Origin: Linanthus parryae
Taxonomy: Eukaryota; Streptophyta; Magnoliopsida; Ericales; Polemoniaceae
Direction: 5' to 3'
Assembly (NCBI GenBank): GCA_023055425.1
Contig: JALGPY010000005.1
Coordinates: 8,147,501-8,211,500 of the forward strand
Length of the DNA: 64,000 nt
Shown: one piece after another, positions 11,363 through 23,216 of the stretch
Layout of the letters: each line of letters starts with the position of its first letter
Position numbering within the stretch: position 1 is the first letter of the stretch
Notes under the pieces: model-generated
Databases searched by the model: none
Told to the model about the DNA's origin: nothing
Seen by the model: only the letters and a program-made list of their open reading frames with translations
Made by a program: the position numbers and the translations under genes

Positions 11363-12792
11363 TGTAGGGTTTTTGATTCATGGATCGCGCAAACGGAAGC
11401 ATAATCAAACAATAGCCATGCAAAACCCTCCAAGGATCACAAGTCTAGATGCATAACGATAGTAAAGGTAAGAAATCATAAACACACCTTTGGGTTCTCC
11501 TTGATGACTTCAAACGCGAATAGTGTCACGTTCTCTATAGTTGATCCACGCCTAGAGTTGATCCTAGATCTCCAATCTTCCTTGGTGCTAGCCCGGAATG
11601 AGAGGAGGGTGAAGGAATCACGCAAAACGAGGCAAAAGAAGGGGCTCGGCCCTCTTTTGGCGTCGGGGACGAGGGGGCGGCGGCAAGGGGGCGGCGTCCT
11701 CCTTGTTGCTTGCTCTCTCTCTCCTTTGTTCTCTCCCACTCTTGTTATGTTCTCTTTAGAGCATAAGTTATGAGGAAGGAAGGAAGGAGGGTCCTTTATA
11801 TAGTCCAACAACTCCTTGTTAACTACCTAAAGGACTTATTCTAGTCCTACTAGAATTCAATTTAGTCCCTTCCTTGCAAATTAGTCCCTACTAAGTTTGC
11901 AAGGGTTTGCAAAGTGATCCTTCTAATTAATTAATCCAATTAATTAATTCCCAAATCTAGTACAATTCTATATAGCGTGTGACCCCATAGGTTCTATCTA
12001 GTTGGTAGCAACTATTTGCTAATATGGAGCGGTTTCTAGCAAAACATCCATTCTAGCCAACTAATAGAATAGTCATCTAGACAACCTTGTACAAATAATT
12101 GTCTCATCCCTTTGCCCCCATATCCGGATTGGACACGAGACATACAAGTCACACTCGTATATCCAATCCCTAGTTTCTCGATCCATGGAAAAGCCTTATT
12201 CGTGCGAATAACATCAATATCCCGTATTGATTTATTTGAGTCTGGCCAGACATTCTATAAGCACTATCCTTCGAGTGGCCTTGGATATTTGCTCCCGTTA
12301 TGTGGGAGGGGCAAATCCTCTCTACGTCCACTACGATCTCTAAGCTTGCTTCTCATTGTATCCAGTACACGCCTTTATAACTACCCAGTTACGGTGTAGC
12401 GTTTAACGCTACCAAAATCACAATGATCCACAACTAGAATATCTAGTGACTTCAAGTCTAAGGATGACAATACCATTGTACCCGAGAAGCACTTGTGACT
12501 TAACATAACATGTATGTAGCCTTCTTGGTGATGGGTCAATCCAGTGCAACATTCCGTAATGCACACCTATGTGTTGGATCGTGATATCTCCATATCAATC
12601 CAACCCCATACTAGTCTATAAATGATTGTCCTATTTAATCATTATACTTGACTAGGGATATTTAAGATAAACAACACGATTGTAAATCTAAGGACTTCAT
12701 TATATTAAATATCCAATAAATAATAAATGAATTTTCTAGCCAAATACAAATTCATACTAAACTAGATTGCCTCTAGGGCATCTATCCCAACA
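11363..12792 (-). repeat. 5' LTR of the copia element
   Basis: 1430 bp, one T longer than the 3' LTR. It contains the promoter: TATATAAA on the minus strand at 11795-11802, so RNA probably starts about 30 bases further on, near 11765. The part between there and 11363 would be R plus U5. It differs from the 3' LTR at about 10 positions. Confidence 0.96.
11795..11802 (-). promoter_or_regulatory. TATA box of the copia 5' LTR
   Basis: The minus strand reads CTATATAAAGG, a good match to the plant TATA consensus, placed in the middle of the LTR as expected for a U3/R border. Confidence 0.7.
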
Positions 12793-12824
12793 ATAATAAC
12801 TCCTAATAGAGAGTTATCACTCAC

Positions 12825-14117
12825 CAGTGACATGTTTGATCCGAGTTTCCTTTTCTGTACAACATCTTCTTGCGACCAAACCCCCAAATTTAAAATCCCC
12901 AAATTTATGCTATCAAAATAAAAATAAAAATAAAAGAACCCCCAAAATTAGAACCCTAGCTCTCACAGTCTCTCGCAGTCCACGAAACCATATTTAATTC
13001 ACATAAAAATATGCAATTGATCCAAAATTGACACTTCAAATTTTGATATTTTGTAAATAACAAGCAAAATCCTTGTGTTGAAGCAGAGCACTGATAAGAG
13101 CTGTCGCAAATCGTCATGGTCGCTGGTCAGGGGGGAGAAAATAGACCTGGAGTTGCATGTCGTGGGTGGGTCGTGGTCGCTGCTCTCTGCCTCTCCACCG
13201 CTCACGTTATTTCTCTCTGTTAAAACAAGAGATAATGTTTAGAATTAATTTTTCTCTAATTTATACCGGGGCATTCTTGAAATAAAAACAAGATTAGATG
13301 TCCAAAATGTAATCTTTTCATTTTGGCAAGAGCATTAAGTAACAATTCAGATTTTAACAAGGGAACCTTCTCAATTATTACAGTGGCACTTTTGAATAAA
13401 TTTTTGTAACATATAGATAAAATTGTATCTTTTTCTGAAAGGGGTAGGACACGTGCCTACCCGTGCCCAGGATTGGCTTCGCCCCTGTCTTTACGTGTGA
13501 GATGAATAGAATTTGTGACCATATTCATTCCTGTGTCGACAACCAAGTTGCTGGCCGGACTTAAGGTGTGAAATTTCTGCTTCATCCATCTCTTTTCTAG
13601 CTAGTCAATATTGAATACGGACAACCGGAATTCAATAAATACTTGTTTTATTTAACTATCTGAAAACTTGATTGTAATTAAAGCGCGTTCAACTTGTTTG
13701 ATCGAACTGACACTAAATTTGTTTAACAATTATATTCCCAACCGGAAAACGTGTTGATGGAGAAAGAGCATGCACAACAGGAAGTTCAATTCCCAGGGTT
13801 TGTAAACCAGTGCATACATAAAACAGAAAATATATATAACTCCAAGAGCTCACACAAACAAACTTACAAGAAAAGAAAAAAACACACAAATGAACTTGCA
13901 AGAAGAAGGAAAAAAGAAACACAAACAAACTTACAAGAAAACAATGACACAATGTTAAAAAGTTCACATCGGACATTCAAGAAGAAGAACAATATTTAAT
14001 AAGTCTCTTGTCCTACTCCCTCAACGCCAACTAATTTTGAGCTGAAATTCCATAGATTTTTTACACACCTTGGTGTACGTGCCCACCTGGAGCTTTACAC
14101 GTGCTTCCTTCTTCTTT
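12825..14117. other. Non-coding part of copy A between solo LTR and ADF exon 3
   Basis: No gene I can support. The block at about 13480-14040 recurs in diverged form in copy D at 40110-40580. Copy B has two extra short pieces here, about 28 bp near 23467 and about 67 bp near 24078, the second containing the word GATTCTTACAAAGC twice. Confidence 0.6.
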
Positions 14118-14723
14118 CTATGGTTCCGTGGTTGGTGGAGTGACTAATTTTTCGAAATCGAGATCGGTAGAGTTAGTAGCCTCAACCACCATATCGAGTT
14201 GGGTAGACCAAGTACTAGTAAGATGCTGTTGCATTTTCTTGAAATATTCAGGAGCGGAGTCACGACGCCTAGACCAACCAAAAAGAAATCAAACATGGAA
14301 ATTTAAGTTAAACCATCATAAAATCATCTCATTTTACAGAGTAATACAATAATACTATGTTTTATTGTTTGCAAAAAACAATAAAATTAGTTCTTAGATT
14401 TATTACCGTGAGGAAAACCGCAAAGGTAATGACGCATTGACAAGTAACCGGACAATTATAATATTCTACTCACTTCTTTACTTGAGGAAAATATAATCTT
14501 CTAGCTCAATCATATCTATCTAATAGTTCAGCTATGTGTTTTTCTCCAAAAAGATGTCAACGAGACATCTTAACCTTTCAATTTGAAAAAATTTCTCAAG
14601 ACGTAAATAACTCTTTTTTATCAAACGTAAATTATTTAAAAATAGGCAAAGTTGAAAGCGAAAAAAGATGAGATATTGTCTGTATCCAAAAGTATCTCTC
14701 TTACCCAACCGATTATTCAAAAA

Positions 14724-14744
14724 AAAAAAAAAAAAAAAAAAAAG
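14724..14744. repeat. Poly(A) run in ADF intron 2, copy A
   Basis: A homopolymer of more than 20 A. The matching place in copy B has only about nine A, so this is a length-variable mononucleotide repeat. Confidence 0.85.
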
Positions 14745-14969
14745 CTAATCCCAATTGCTTATATTTTATAAAAAAGGCTTTTTATATGTATGAATAAATA
14801 ATTAATTATATGTTAACTTTAATCGTATTTAGAAAAGTATTCATTTGACCTTTTTGAATTATTAAGAAATGGAATATAGATCTAACTATATCTATTTCTT
14901 TCAATAAAGATGTTTGTTTCTATAGTGTTTCTATCGGTAAGCGCAAATAAAGATAACAAACTAGGGTTG

Positions 14970-15244
14970 TGTTACCCACCCGGGTAACGAATCGGGCACA
15001 CACACACACAAACACGATAAATAACGAGATAAAGGGAAGAGACTGATTTATTTCTTGATTGATAAATAAGTTGGAGGATTACAAATACTTAAATAGATAA
15101 ACTGCTGGACCCTAACCCTAACCCTAGACCTAACGGGCCAAGCCCGGATTATTAATTAACCCGAATAACATAATTAAATAATAATAATTGATTAACAACT
15201 AAATAAATAAATAATACGAAAATATTGATACGGATACCGTATCA
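14970..15244 (-). mobile_element. Solo LTR (275 bp) with hairpin ends, in ADF intron 2
   Basis: Starts TGTTACCC and ends CCGTATCA, flanked by the 5-bp duplication GGTTG at 14965-14969 and 15245-15249. Copy B has a single GGTTG at the same place, so the insertion is later than the duplication. Both ends are palindromic: GTTACCC/GGGTAAC at 14971-14988 and GATACGG/CCGTATC at 15227-15243. It contains CCCTAACCCTAACCCTAG, and is related to the LTRs of the mini element at 41043. Strand is taken from that relative. Confidence 0.88.
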
Positions 15245-15971
15245 GGTTGCTTTTTTTTTTTTTTAAGAAATATGGTTGGTTTTTACTCGAAAAAAGAAAA
15301 GAAGAAATTGAAACGCTAGCTCACCACGCAACGAAGATAACCTTGCGCTTGGTCTCACTGGGGATTATCAGCAGTGTTGTAATCAAAATTATACACAGCA
15401 AGACGGCTATCATTAGTGGGTAAGCTTGCAACAAAGTCTTGATGAGATTTATCAGGACCACAGAATTTATCAACTATAAGACATCTTTCATTTGCCTCAT
15501 TCTTCACAAACTTCAGAATCAAGTATTGCTGGTTTCCCAGATTGTTAAAGTCGAGAAGGCAGGATGGATCAATTTTCACCTGTTCCACCAAAAATATGTC
15601 AAAAAAGTTGTATATGAACGATGATAAGTAATATTCGAGTAAAAAAAAAGTATTTATCCATGAAAAAAAATCACACATACAGTACCATGGTTGTTGTTGT
15701 TGTTGTTGTTTGTTATCTGCTGAAGGGAATGAAAGAAACGATTTGAGTGGAAGTACATGGAAGAAGATCACACAACATCTATTTATATACTATACAAAAA
15801 AGAGAGAACATGTACGAGGGATTGATCGGAAATACGTGAGAGATGAGAGAAGAATAATTCTAAAAAAGAAATACCATTATAGAAACTCAAATTGGCAACG
15901 CTTTAAAGTTGACATTGTGTGCGCCATGGGTGGATATGTTTCTTTAGAGAGAAAAATTCCATTATAGAAAC

Positions 15972-16480
15972 TCAAATGGGCAACATTCTTTCGTCGCTCT
16001 CTATCAATTGTTGTAGCCACTCAGGGCCATCTGACTCCCACATTTTATCCATCGTCTCTTCATGAGCTTTATGAGCTAGGACATGCGAGTATTCAATATT
16101 GCTCTGTCTCTTCCTGAAGGAGACTCTCCATCTTTTCAGATGGGGGACTTTTTCTCTCATTCTTTGAATTATGTCTCCAGCACGGTCAAATCTATAATCT
16201 CGCCCCTTCAAACGCTTCTTTCATTTCCTTTGTAAGAGTTTTGGCATCACCTTTGATACCTACGGCTGTGAAGCCCATTTTGTTGTTGTATTGATTGCTT
16301 AGATGGCTATTATGGCTTCACTCTCTTTTGCAGAGTTTCAATGAGCTATGTGCTTTTCTTTTACAAGAATCAGATTTACGTTCGTGTTCCTGAAAGTTAC
16401 CCCGATTCTGACGAGCTTGGTGTTGCTCGGCCAAGAACTGTCGAAGTTAACTTTGACCCAACCTTACTCCGGCTTCACCT
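15972..16480 (-). pseudogene. RNase H-fold (RVT_3-like) fragment, copy A
   Basis: The minus-strand translation resembles the RNase H-like domain often fused to plant LINEs and related host genes. The C-terminal part reads GDIIQRMREKVPHLKRWRVSF and ends W.SDGPEWLQQLIESD. The N-terminal part (NSAKESEA...) lies upstream at about 16300-16480 but contains stops, so the reading frame is broken. It lies just upstream of the ADF-like gene in the same orientation, an association repeated in copies B and C. Confidence 0.55.
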
Positions 16481-16876
16481 ATTGGCAATGATTCAGTACA
16501 TTAACCCTTCATCATATCCTACAACATTCAAACACAGTAAATCAACATACATATTATGCCTTATCTATGGTATACATATCTTGCATCATATCTTAACAGG
16601 CCTCAGATCCTGACGTATTATACTCGCTACCCTAACGAGGCCTAAGAGGAAGTCTGGAATTGCATTGATAATACTGACGATGGGTAAAAAGAGCATAGTC
16701 CAAAAGCTTATAACAATTTAGATAAAATCCTCAATTACGAGCAAACGAAACTTTAATCAGCATAATTTTAATTGGACTTTTTTATTAAGAGAAATAGTTC
16801 CCTCGATCTTTCCTAAAAGGGTAAAAATGTCAATTTCGAATCAATTTCAAAGATTGAGGGTAAAAATGACAATTGG

Positions 16877-17691
16877 GGTTAGGATCCTCTCCAGCCCAAT
16901 ATTTCGTCTAGCCGTTCAGCCACCTGATCTGAACCGTTTAAATATACCACTCGTTGAGATGATTATAAACTGTAACATAGCCTGTGGTGCTGACCACGCA
17001 TGATCTCCCTCTCCCACCTTTCACCTCCTCCATGTGCAATCAATCTCTGTACCGAAACCGAACAAACCACGATTCATTCCTCTCTCGAATGCTCATTGTC
17101 TCTCTCCACGCATAATCCCAGCAACAGTTCTTTCAACCTTCGCTCCCACAATTTTGTCCCCTTTATTTTATTTCCATCTCTCACTTGCTATCTACCAAAC
17201 AGCAAGATCGGTGGAGACAAATCAATTCGAACAAAGGATGGTATAAACGACGGTTGCCTCAGATGAAATCCATTTGGTTTCATCATTGGGTAACATGATT
17301 GAGTTCCACAATTAGTCATCTTTACCTCCGAGACGAAATAAACCCATTATTATTTCGCTCAAAATACATTGAATCACATCCGAATACGTTCACACACTTT
17401 TTTCAATTTGAATCGGATACTTTGGTTTGAGAGAAGAACATTAGCTAGGACTGTGATTGAATCCCATACTTGGTGGTTTTCTGCTGAGAGAGTGAATTCA
17501 TGACCTGGTGGGTTTCGGTGGAGAGACCGATTGGAGATGGAGGATGGGGAAGGGAGATCCTGTGTGACCAGCAGCACTAACTTAGTGATTGATTATTATC
17601 ATCTCGACCATTCAATTATTTGGACGGTCTAGATTAGGTGGCTGGACAGCTGGACGAAATATTAGGCTGGAGAGGATCCTAACACCAATCA
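16877..17691. mobile_element. Terminal-inverted-repeat element, about 0.8 kb
   Basis: The two ends are inverted copies over about 90-100 bp. The left begins GGTTAGGATCCTCTCCAGCC and the right ends with its near-complement GGCTGGAGAGGATCCTAAC. No transposase is visible inside, so it is non-autonomous. Long TIRs suggest a Mutator-like family, but I found no convincing 9-bp target duplication. It lies at the end of copy A and is absent from copy B. Confidence 0.7.
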
Positions 17692-18904
17692 AATACCCAT
17701 GGGTTTCAGACATGGAGTATGCAATTTCATTGATAAGTAGGTTGTTTCCCAAATTGAGCCCATGTGGTTTATTTTTATAGTTTCTCGGATTTTGAACTCA
17801 ATATTCTGAATTCAATTTATTGTTGTTGTAAGTAACTATTTACTTATGCTCTGAACGGTGAAAAAGCTTGAATTGCATAACACAAACATGTTATTCGAGT
17901 TTGTAATTTGGTTTCACACAACTTTTGATCAATTGTTAAGTTCTGAAGTGTGAAGACCGTAAATTAATCTTACACATCAACCCGAAGCAGTGTTTCGTCG
18001 AGGTTCGCACAAACATGTGAAGGGATACAAAGTACAAAATAATACGAAACAGCAACAAAAAAAGTTGGGTGATATCTTTTAAATAACCAGTACTTGTTCC
18101 ATTCCACTTCTGTAATCCACGAAGTGAATCTTAGTAGCTTGCCGATATTTTCTTCCAGTATATGTGAAACTTTGCAGGCTTCTTCAACAGTTTCAGTCTC
18201 TGCTCTATCTTCTTCAATTGCCGCATGAAGCCGACATAACGGTTACACCTTCAAGTTATTGATGGCGCAAGGTCGGGTCGGTTACAGACGCCTTTATCTG
18301 CAGTGGCCCTTTCGTATTCCACATACGGCATCCCAACAGGCGAACCTAATATACGTGGCCTGATGTATCATGTACATACTATTACATATATTATTTGATT
18401 TGAGAATTACATATATAGGAATTTATATGATATCAAATAAGTATCATATATATAGAAAAACATAATCAAATTCATTGGATTTCACTAATCAATAACAAAT
18501 TTATTTAATCAAATTCGTAGGATTTCACAAATCAATAACAGATTAAGGCGTTGATTTTTTTTTTGCACGATTAAGGCATTGATTTTTAGGGGAAAACGTT
18601 GCATTTTTTTGTACGAAAAAAAGCATGATTTCACCAATCAATTTAATTTGTGAACTATTAAGGCAATTAATGGGAAAAACTGCCAAATCATTGTAGGGAA
18701 AAATGCATGATTTCAACAATGAATTTTTTTCGTGAACTATTAAGGCAATTAATGGAAAAACTGCCGAATCATTGTACAGCTTGGCGAATTTAAATGGGAT
18801 GTGAGTGAGCCATTGTCCACCTAAGAAGAAAAATGACAAGAAACTAATGCAAATTAATTGCATTATTTTGCAATTAATTTCGAACTCGCAAAAGCTTTTA
18901 CATA
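17692..18904. other. Spacer between copies A and B
   Basis: No gene seen. Includes AT-rich sequence with two diverged tandem repeats: a pair of about 35-40 bp units near 18450-18540 (AATCAAATTC...GGATTTCAC) and a pair of about 76-bp units at 18625-18780. Confidence 0.6.
18625..18780. repeat. Two-unit tandem repeat, about 76 bp each
   Basis: Both units start GCATGATTTCA and share GTGAACTATTAAGGCAATTA and the AAAACTGCC.AATCATTGTA end, with scattered differences. An older, more diverged unit may precede them. Confidence 0.75.
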
Positions 18905-19099
18905 TTACGAAGTAGATGTATGTCTTATCAGAGACTAAATCTATACCAGTATATCCCATAAAAACCATGGTCCATTGCATTTTGCTTTTTTTATTTTCAC
19001 TTCTTAACTTCCAAGTTTCATTGTCACTGGCACGATATTGACTAGCGACTCAACGCCAGGTTCTTAGATTGGTTTTCCGTGCTATGAGCTCGGTTGTTA

Positions 19100-19514
19100 T
19101 TCGTTAAGGATTGGGCGAACAGTCTTTCAGTTAATCCATATTGTATCCTTGTAATTGCTGGTAAGTTCTTCCAGATGGCACATTTTGTACCATGCATGAA
19201 TACGATGGATTCTGTGTGGAATTATCACCTTCATTTCAGGGAGATTGTGCGGTTGCATGTGGTTCCTCATTCCATCACCTCCGACCATGACACGACGTTC
19301 ATGAGCCAATTCTGGAAGATTCTTTGGTAGAAGTTGGGCACTGATTTGAACTTCAGCAGCGCCTATCATCCTCAGACAGATGACCAGATTGAGGTGGTGA
19401 ATATCAGATTCGGCAATCTTCTTTGGTGTTTGGCATGATCTAAACTGAAGCAGTGGGATTTGGATCTTCCTCAAGCAGGTTTTAACTACAACAAATCGAC
19501 AATCAAGACCACTT
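19100..19514 (+). pseudogene. Ty3/gypsy integrase core fragment, copy B
   Basis: Same relic as at 196-610, slightly better preserved: the four bases missing from copy A are present, so the stretch after QTDDQ reads on as IEVVN. The stop after FWKILW is shared, so it was already dead before duplication. Confidence 0.8.
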
Positions 19515-19544
19515 TTTATACTAATAGTTTGTGTTCCACTTCAT

Positions 19545-21575
19545 TAAGATATTTACATTGTATAAAAACCAATATTGTTTGTTACCTACAAGAAGCTAAA
19601 CGTATTACTATGTAATACAAATTCCTTTAGCTTGGAGGTTGTTTTATGCTTTGATATGAGACAAAGTTTGGTTTGTTGTCTACAAATATTACTGCGTGCA
19701 ACGTTGTAAGTCTTGGCGAAATGGTACAGTTTCGTAGCAGGAATAGCAACAACCGAAAATCACGTGTGCCTACTTTCTGAGGATGTGAAGTTTTCCCCTC
19801 TAAACAAGTGAATTTACTGCAGTCAGTGCCGAACTTCTTTCAGCAAAGAAGTCAGGTCGAGTTCTTTCCAACTCGACTCATGATTATGTGTGTTTGCTCG
19901 AAACAATTTTTCATAATTTGACAATATGTTAGTTTTTTCATACATCACAAGTCTCTGGATGATTCATGGTACATGTCATTTCCAATTCAGTATTTGGAAG
20001 CTCAAATATCTCTATAAGTGTCCAAGAACGGCATGAGCATTTATCTGTCATGGTAGGATTATGAATACGATTGATATCAAGATGGCAAGCCTAACCATCC
20101 TAATGAGAGCAGAGAAGATGAACAACGATGATAACAAGAATTAGCGTAAATGACACAAAACACCCCTAATGTATGGCATTTTACCACATGGTAATATCTA
20201 TACCACATGGTAGTGATCAGGTAATGTCCTATAATGTATCTGTCATGTTTCTCTGAAGTACTTCCATGTATACAAATTACCAAACACTATAGCCATTTTT
20301 GTAACGATTTTTGTAGGCATTTTTGACATAACCAAACACTATAGGCATTTCTGAAGTACTTCCCTTCCATTTATCTTCCACTCTTGTAACGAATTTTGTA
20401 GGCATTTTTTACTTAGAAAATTTCACCTATACTCCCACTTTCAAAGTTCTTTGTCGTCAATAAGCAAAACATAACATATGAAATCAACGCATATAGAGAT
20501 AACTTCTAATTTCATTGGAAGATACATATGCTCATGCTATGTTCATTATCTAATGTTTGACTTAGTACCGTAGGAAAATTGAAGATACTTATGTCCTTGA
20601 TTGATAAATGAAAACAAGAAATCCAGGTAAAATGGCTTCTCTGTTTCTATTTAACAATATCAAGAGATCTCTCCAAGCTTACGTTGCTTTTATTTTTTGG
20701 TAAACCGATAATTCATTAACTTGCTGCAAGTAAATTATTTTAGAAACTGAAGACAACATGAAACCCACTGAAAAAGTGCAATCATAGATACTTTTTTTAG
20801 AAAGAAAAAGAAATAATGAAATGTCACATTATCATTTTTACTATAACATTAGAATATGGAGATTAATGTATCCCCAAAATTTGACATGTGAATAGTGTAT
20901 CCCACCATATCATAGGAATCAAACACTAAATAAGACAATCTCAGCCATTGAACTTCGATGAATGATCATATCTTCTTTGGAGTCGTGCCCTACGGGTTAA
21001 GAACTAGTGTAGTAGTATGGCTTTCATTTCTCCATGATTTATTTTTAAAGAATTCATGGAGTTTCTGTTAAATCGTCTTGGAGCGATTTAACAACGCAAC
21101 AAAAATGGTACTTTTTGAACTATTTTGGATTGAATCGACACATTTTTGAACCAAACTTTCTTGCATAAATGCCTGGCCATTGGGTTGAGTAGCTTTATTT
21201 TGTAGATATGCCCGACAAACATCATATCGAATGTTAGGGTTATAGAACGCGATTGGAGGTGTAAGTCCCGAGTACGAAATGAGCTTGCTCATAGCTAGAG
21301 TGGAGGTCGTAACGCCCACATCCATAATTGGAGGAACCCGAATAAAACTAGGAGAATGGTCATATATTCTTGAGGTCGGAGCACCGGTACCACCAAGTAG
21401 CGGTGTCGTCTACCTTTTTTTGTTTCTTCATAAGGAATTTGTCCGTTCCACAATAACAAATTTACAGTTAGATAAGTTATAATGCTCAAGATTGTTGGGT
21501 TAAACAAAAACAAAGTTTTACATTGCTTTAAATTTTCACATAGCTTCATAATTTTTCGTTTACCCACAAGCTCAC
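19545..21575. other. Non-coding spacer of copy B
   Basis: Counterpart of 641-2669; no gene seen on either strand. Confidence 0.6.
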
Positions 21576-23211
21576 TGACACGTATTTTTACGTGTGTACG
21601 CAAGTGCACGGTTGAGTAATAAGGTGTGAGTATATTTAATACTCGGGTTGTTGAATTCCACGAGGACAAGCTCGTAACAAGCTATAATTAGCAAATTAGT
21701 TACGTTCACTAAGTAACCGGTAAGAAGTGAGAATTGTGAGGTTGGTTGTTGTAATAACGCAAATATAAGTGAAATGGAATTAAGAAGAAGTTCTTAATTA
21801 ATTATGGAGAAACTAGACAATTTATGGATCACGTAAGGCTGTTAGACAATTTTGGATACTCTATTGAAACACGCTAATCCTAATTCAGTTATGCCAGGTC
21901 ACTAGTTACTGCAATCTTCTGTTGATCTCATGCAGTTCTATGTCTCAGTCTACTTCGGGTCCTCCCGTTCCACCTCCGTCTACCGGTTCATTATAGTAGG
22001 CTAACGACGTGCACGACAACGGGTCCCCTCGGCCCACCGTTGCAGGAGTAGTCTTTACACCCATCGATTCTATCCAAATGGCCAATCCTATTCAAATCAC
22101 CTCTCAGTCTCTTTGATTCGGAATTGTGTTCATGTTCTCTATCACCCTAGGCAAAGTCTCCGTCGAGCACTCCGCCTAAGTTCTAGCAATTTCGGGTAGC
22201 TACTCCGTTGTTGCTAAGATTGAAGCTCAGAACATGAACAATAACTAAACTAAATTAACATTAAGTAGAAATCACAACTATGAATCAAAATCATTCTCTA
22301 ATTGTCGTTCATCTCATAAATAGAGTGTGTCAATAACCCTAGTTCAACAATAAACCAAAAGACTTGAAGAATCGTCACAATCATGAATCCAAAACATGAA
22401 TCAATCATAATAATCTGGAAAATATGAATCTAAGATAACCCTAGGCTCTCCATAGAGCCTAGCAAAGTATCTAGCTACTCATAATAGAGAGAAGATACAT
22501 AAGTTTCTCCATAATTAATGAAAGAGAAGGAGAAAAGTGATCAAACGGTGAAATTGCCAAAGCGTTGACGAATCCGTGCAATCCCCAAGCTGCTCTCCAA
22601 TGGTGTCCCGTGCGTCTCTGGCCTCTCTCTAGGTCATCTCTCCCGTTTTATACCAGCTGGGGCGAGATTTTAATGTAACTTGGCCGAAATTGCATTTCAG
22701 CCCCTCTAGTTTTTCATTCTCGGACTGTAAGCTGATCTTGCGCGGGCCATATCTCCCTCATCCGGACTCGTATTTGGGTCTACCATACATCGTTGGAAAT
22801 CTATGGATGTCTAATTTATAATGGCGCAAGCCTTGCTCCAAAACTCATTGTAGATTTGCCTAAGCACTGAAAATATTGAAGGCTGGTCCTGAGTGACTTT
22901 TCCAACTTTGCTTCCTTTTTGCATCTTTTTTCTTCTCTTCATCTACCTCCATTCAAAGCATATCCAAGCCTCTCATAAGCTCCATTGCACATATTTTACC
23001 TGATTTACACAACACTAAACAACCCGTGCAATTATCTTCGCAAATATGAGAGAAAACATGCGCGAATAAGCTAGAAACTACATTTTTCACTCTTAGGTTT
23101 ATAAATCATCAATTTCACATATTTGTGCACACATATCATCTAAATCATGTGGAATAAGCCTAATGCAAGTGACAAGAAAGTATCATAATAACTCCTAATA
23201 GAGAGTTATCA
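21576..23211 (-). mobile_element. Solo LTR, copy B, uninterrupted
   Basis: 1636 bp, the same length as the copy A LTR after removing the copia element. It is flanked by CTCAC at 21571-21575 and 23212-23216. The intact copia target ATAAT is at 23185-23189. The A and B LTRs differ by about 1.4% (hand count over most of the length), which dates the duplication relative to the insertions. Confidence 0.9.
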
Positions 23212-23216
23212 CTCAC

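Larger units (their letters stand above)
4284..12792 (-). mobile_element. Complete Ty1/copia LTR retrotransposon
   Basis: An 8509-bp element on the minus strand with LTRs at both ends (TGTTGGG...CCCTACA), flanked by the 5-bp target duplication ATAAT at 4279-4283 and 12793-12797. Copy B has the unoccupied site with a single ATAAT at 23185-23189, which proves the boundaries. Primer site, polypurine tract, TATA box and one uninterrupted gag-pol frame are all present, so the element looks autonomous. LTRs differ by about 10 substitutions and one T in a T-run (hand count, 0.7%). With a grass rate of 1.3e-8 per site per year that is roughly 0.3 million years, an inference that depends on the rate. 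Confidence 0.97.
2670..12819 (-). mobile_element. Solo LTR of a gypsy-type element, split by the copia insertion
   Basis: On the plus strand the LTR runs from TGATACGTATTC at 2670 to GAGTTATCA ending at 12819, with the copia element and one copy of its target duplication removed (1636 bp). It is flanked by the 5-bp target duplication CTCAC at 2665-2669 and 12820-12824. There is no internal region, so it is a solo LTR left by recombination. Read on the minus strand it starts TGATAACTCTC and ends near GTGCACTTGCG and CACGTAAGAATACGTATCA. These ends resemble the LTR at 57785-59803, so both belong to one lineage. A TATA-like TATAAAA lies on the minus strand at 3747-3753. Confidence 0.85.
14118..15790 (-). 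pseudogene. ADF/cofilin-like gene, copy A, frameshifted
   Basis: The gene has the three-exon layout of plant actin-depolymerizing factors. A TATA box (15781-15789) is followed by a CAA-repeat leader, then an ATG at 15686-15688 directly against a GT splice donor. Exon 2 is 15579-15325 and exon 3 is 14268-14118, ending at TAG. Exon 2 encodes the ADF signature FVASLPTNDSRLAVYNFDYNTAD. The tryptophan codon at its end is split by a GTGAGC donor; the exon 3 acceptor is TCTAG. Exon 3 encodes a stretch like the ADF C-terminus (VVEATNSTDLDFEKL). One extra G near 15360, compared with copy B, shifts the frame and makes an early TGA (residue about 74), so this copy is broken. A solo LTR sits in intron 2. 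Confidence 0.75.
1..16842. repeat. Segmental unit, copy A (interrupted by a copia element)
   Basis: Position 1 aligns with 18905 and the match continues, after removing the copia insertion at 4284-12792, to about 16842. Seen in sequence: nearly every line of 1-4283 and 12798-16842 recurs in 18905-26952 with scattered substitutions; I counted about 23 substitutions over the 1.6 kb of the solo LTR part. The left edge runs off the window, so the true unit may be longer. Contents in order: gypsy integrase relic, spacer, solo LTR, ADF-like pseudogene, RNase H-like relic. Copy A-specific insertions: the copia element and a 275-bp solo LTR. Confidence 0.95.

Noticed and set aside
15110..15135. CCCTAACCCTAACCCTAG as an internal telomere
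   Set aside because: Only about three units, and the motif is a conserved part of the mini-LTR family (also at 41226 and 41896).
16877..17691. Short reading frames at 17000-17266 as a gene
   Set aside because: They lie within the terminal-inverted-repeat element and show no domain or splice context.
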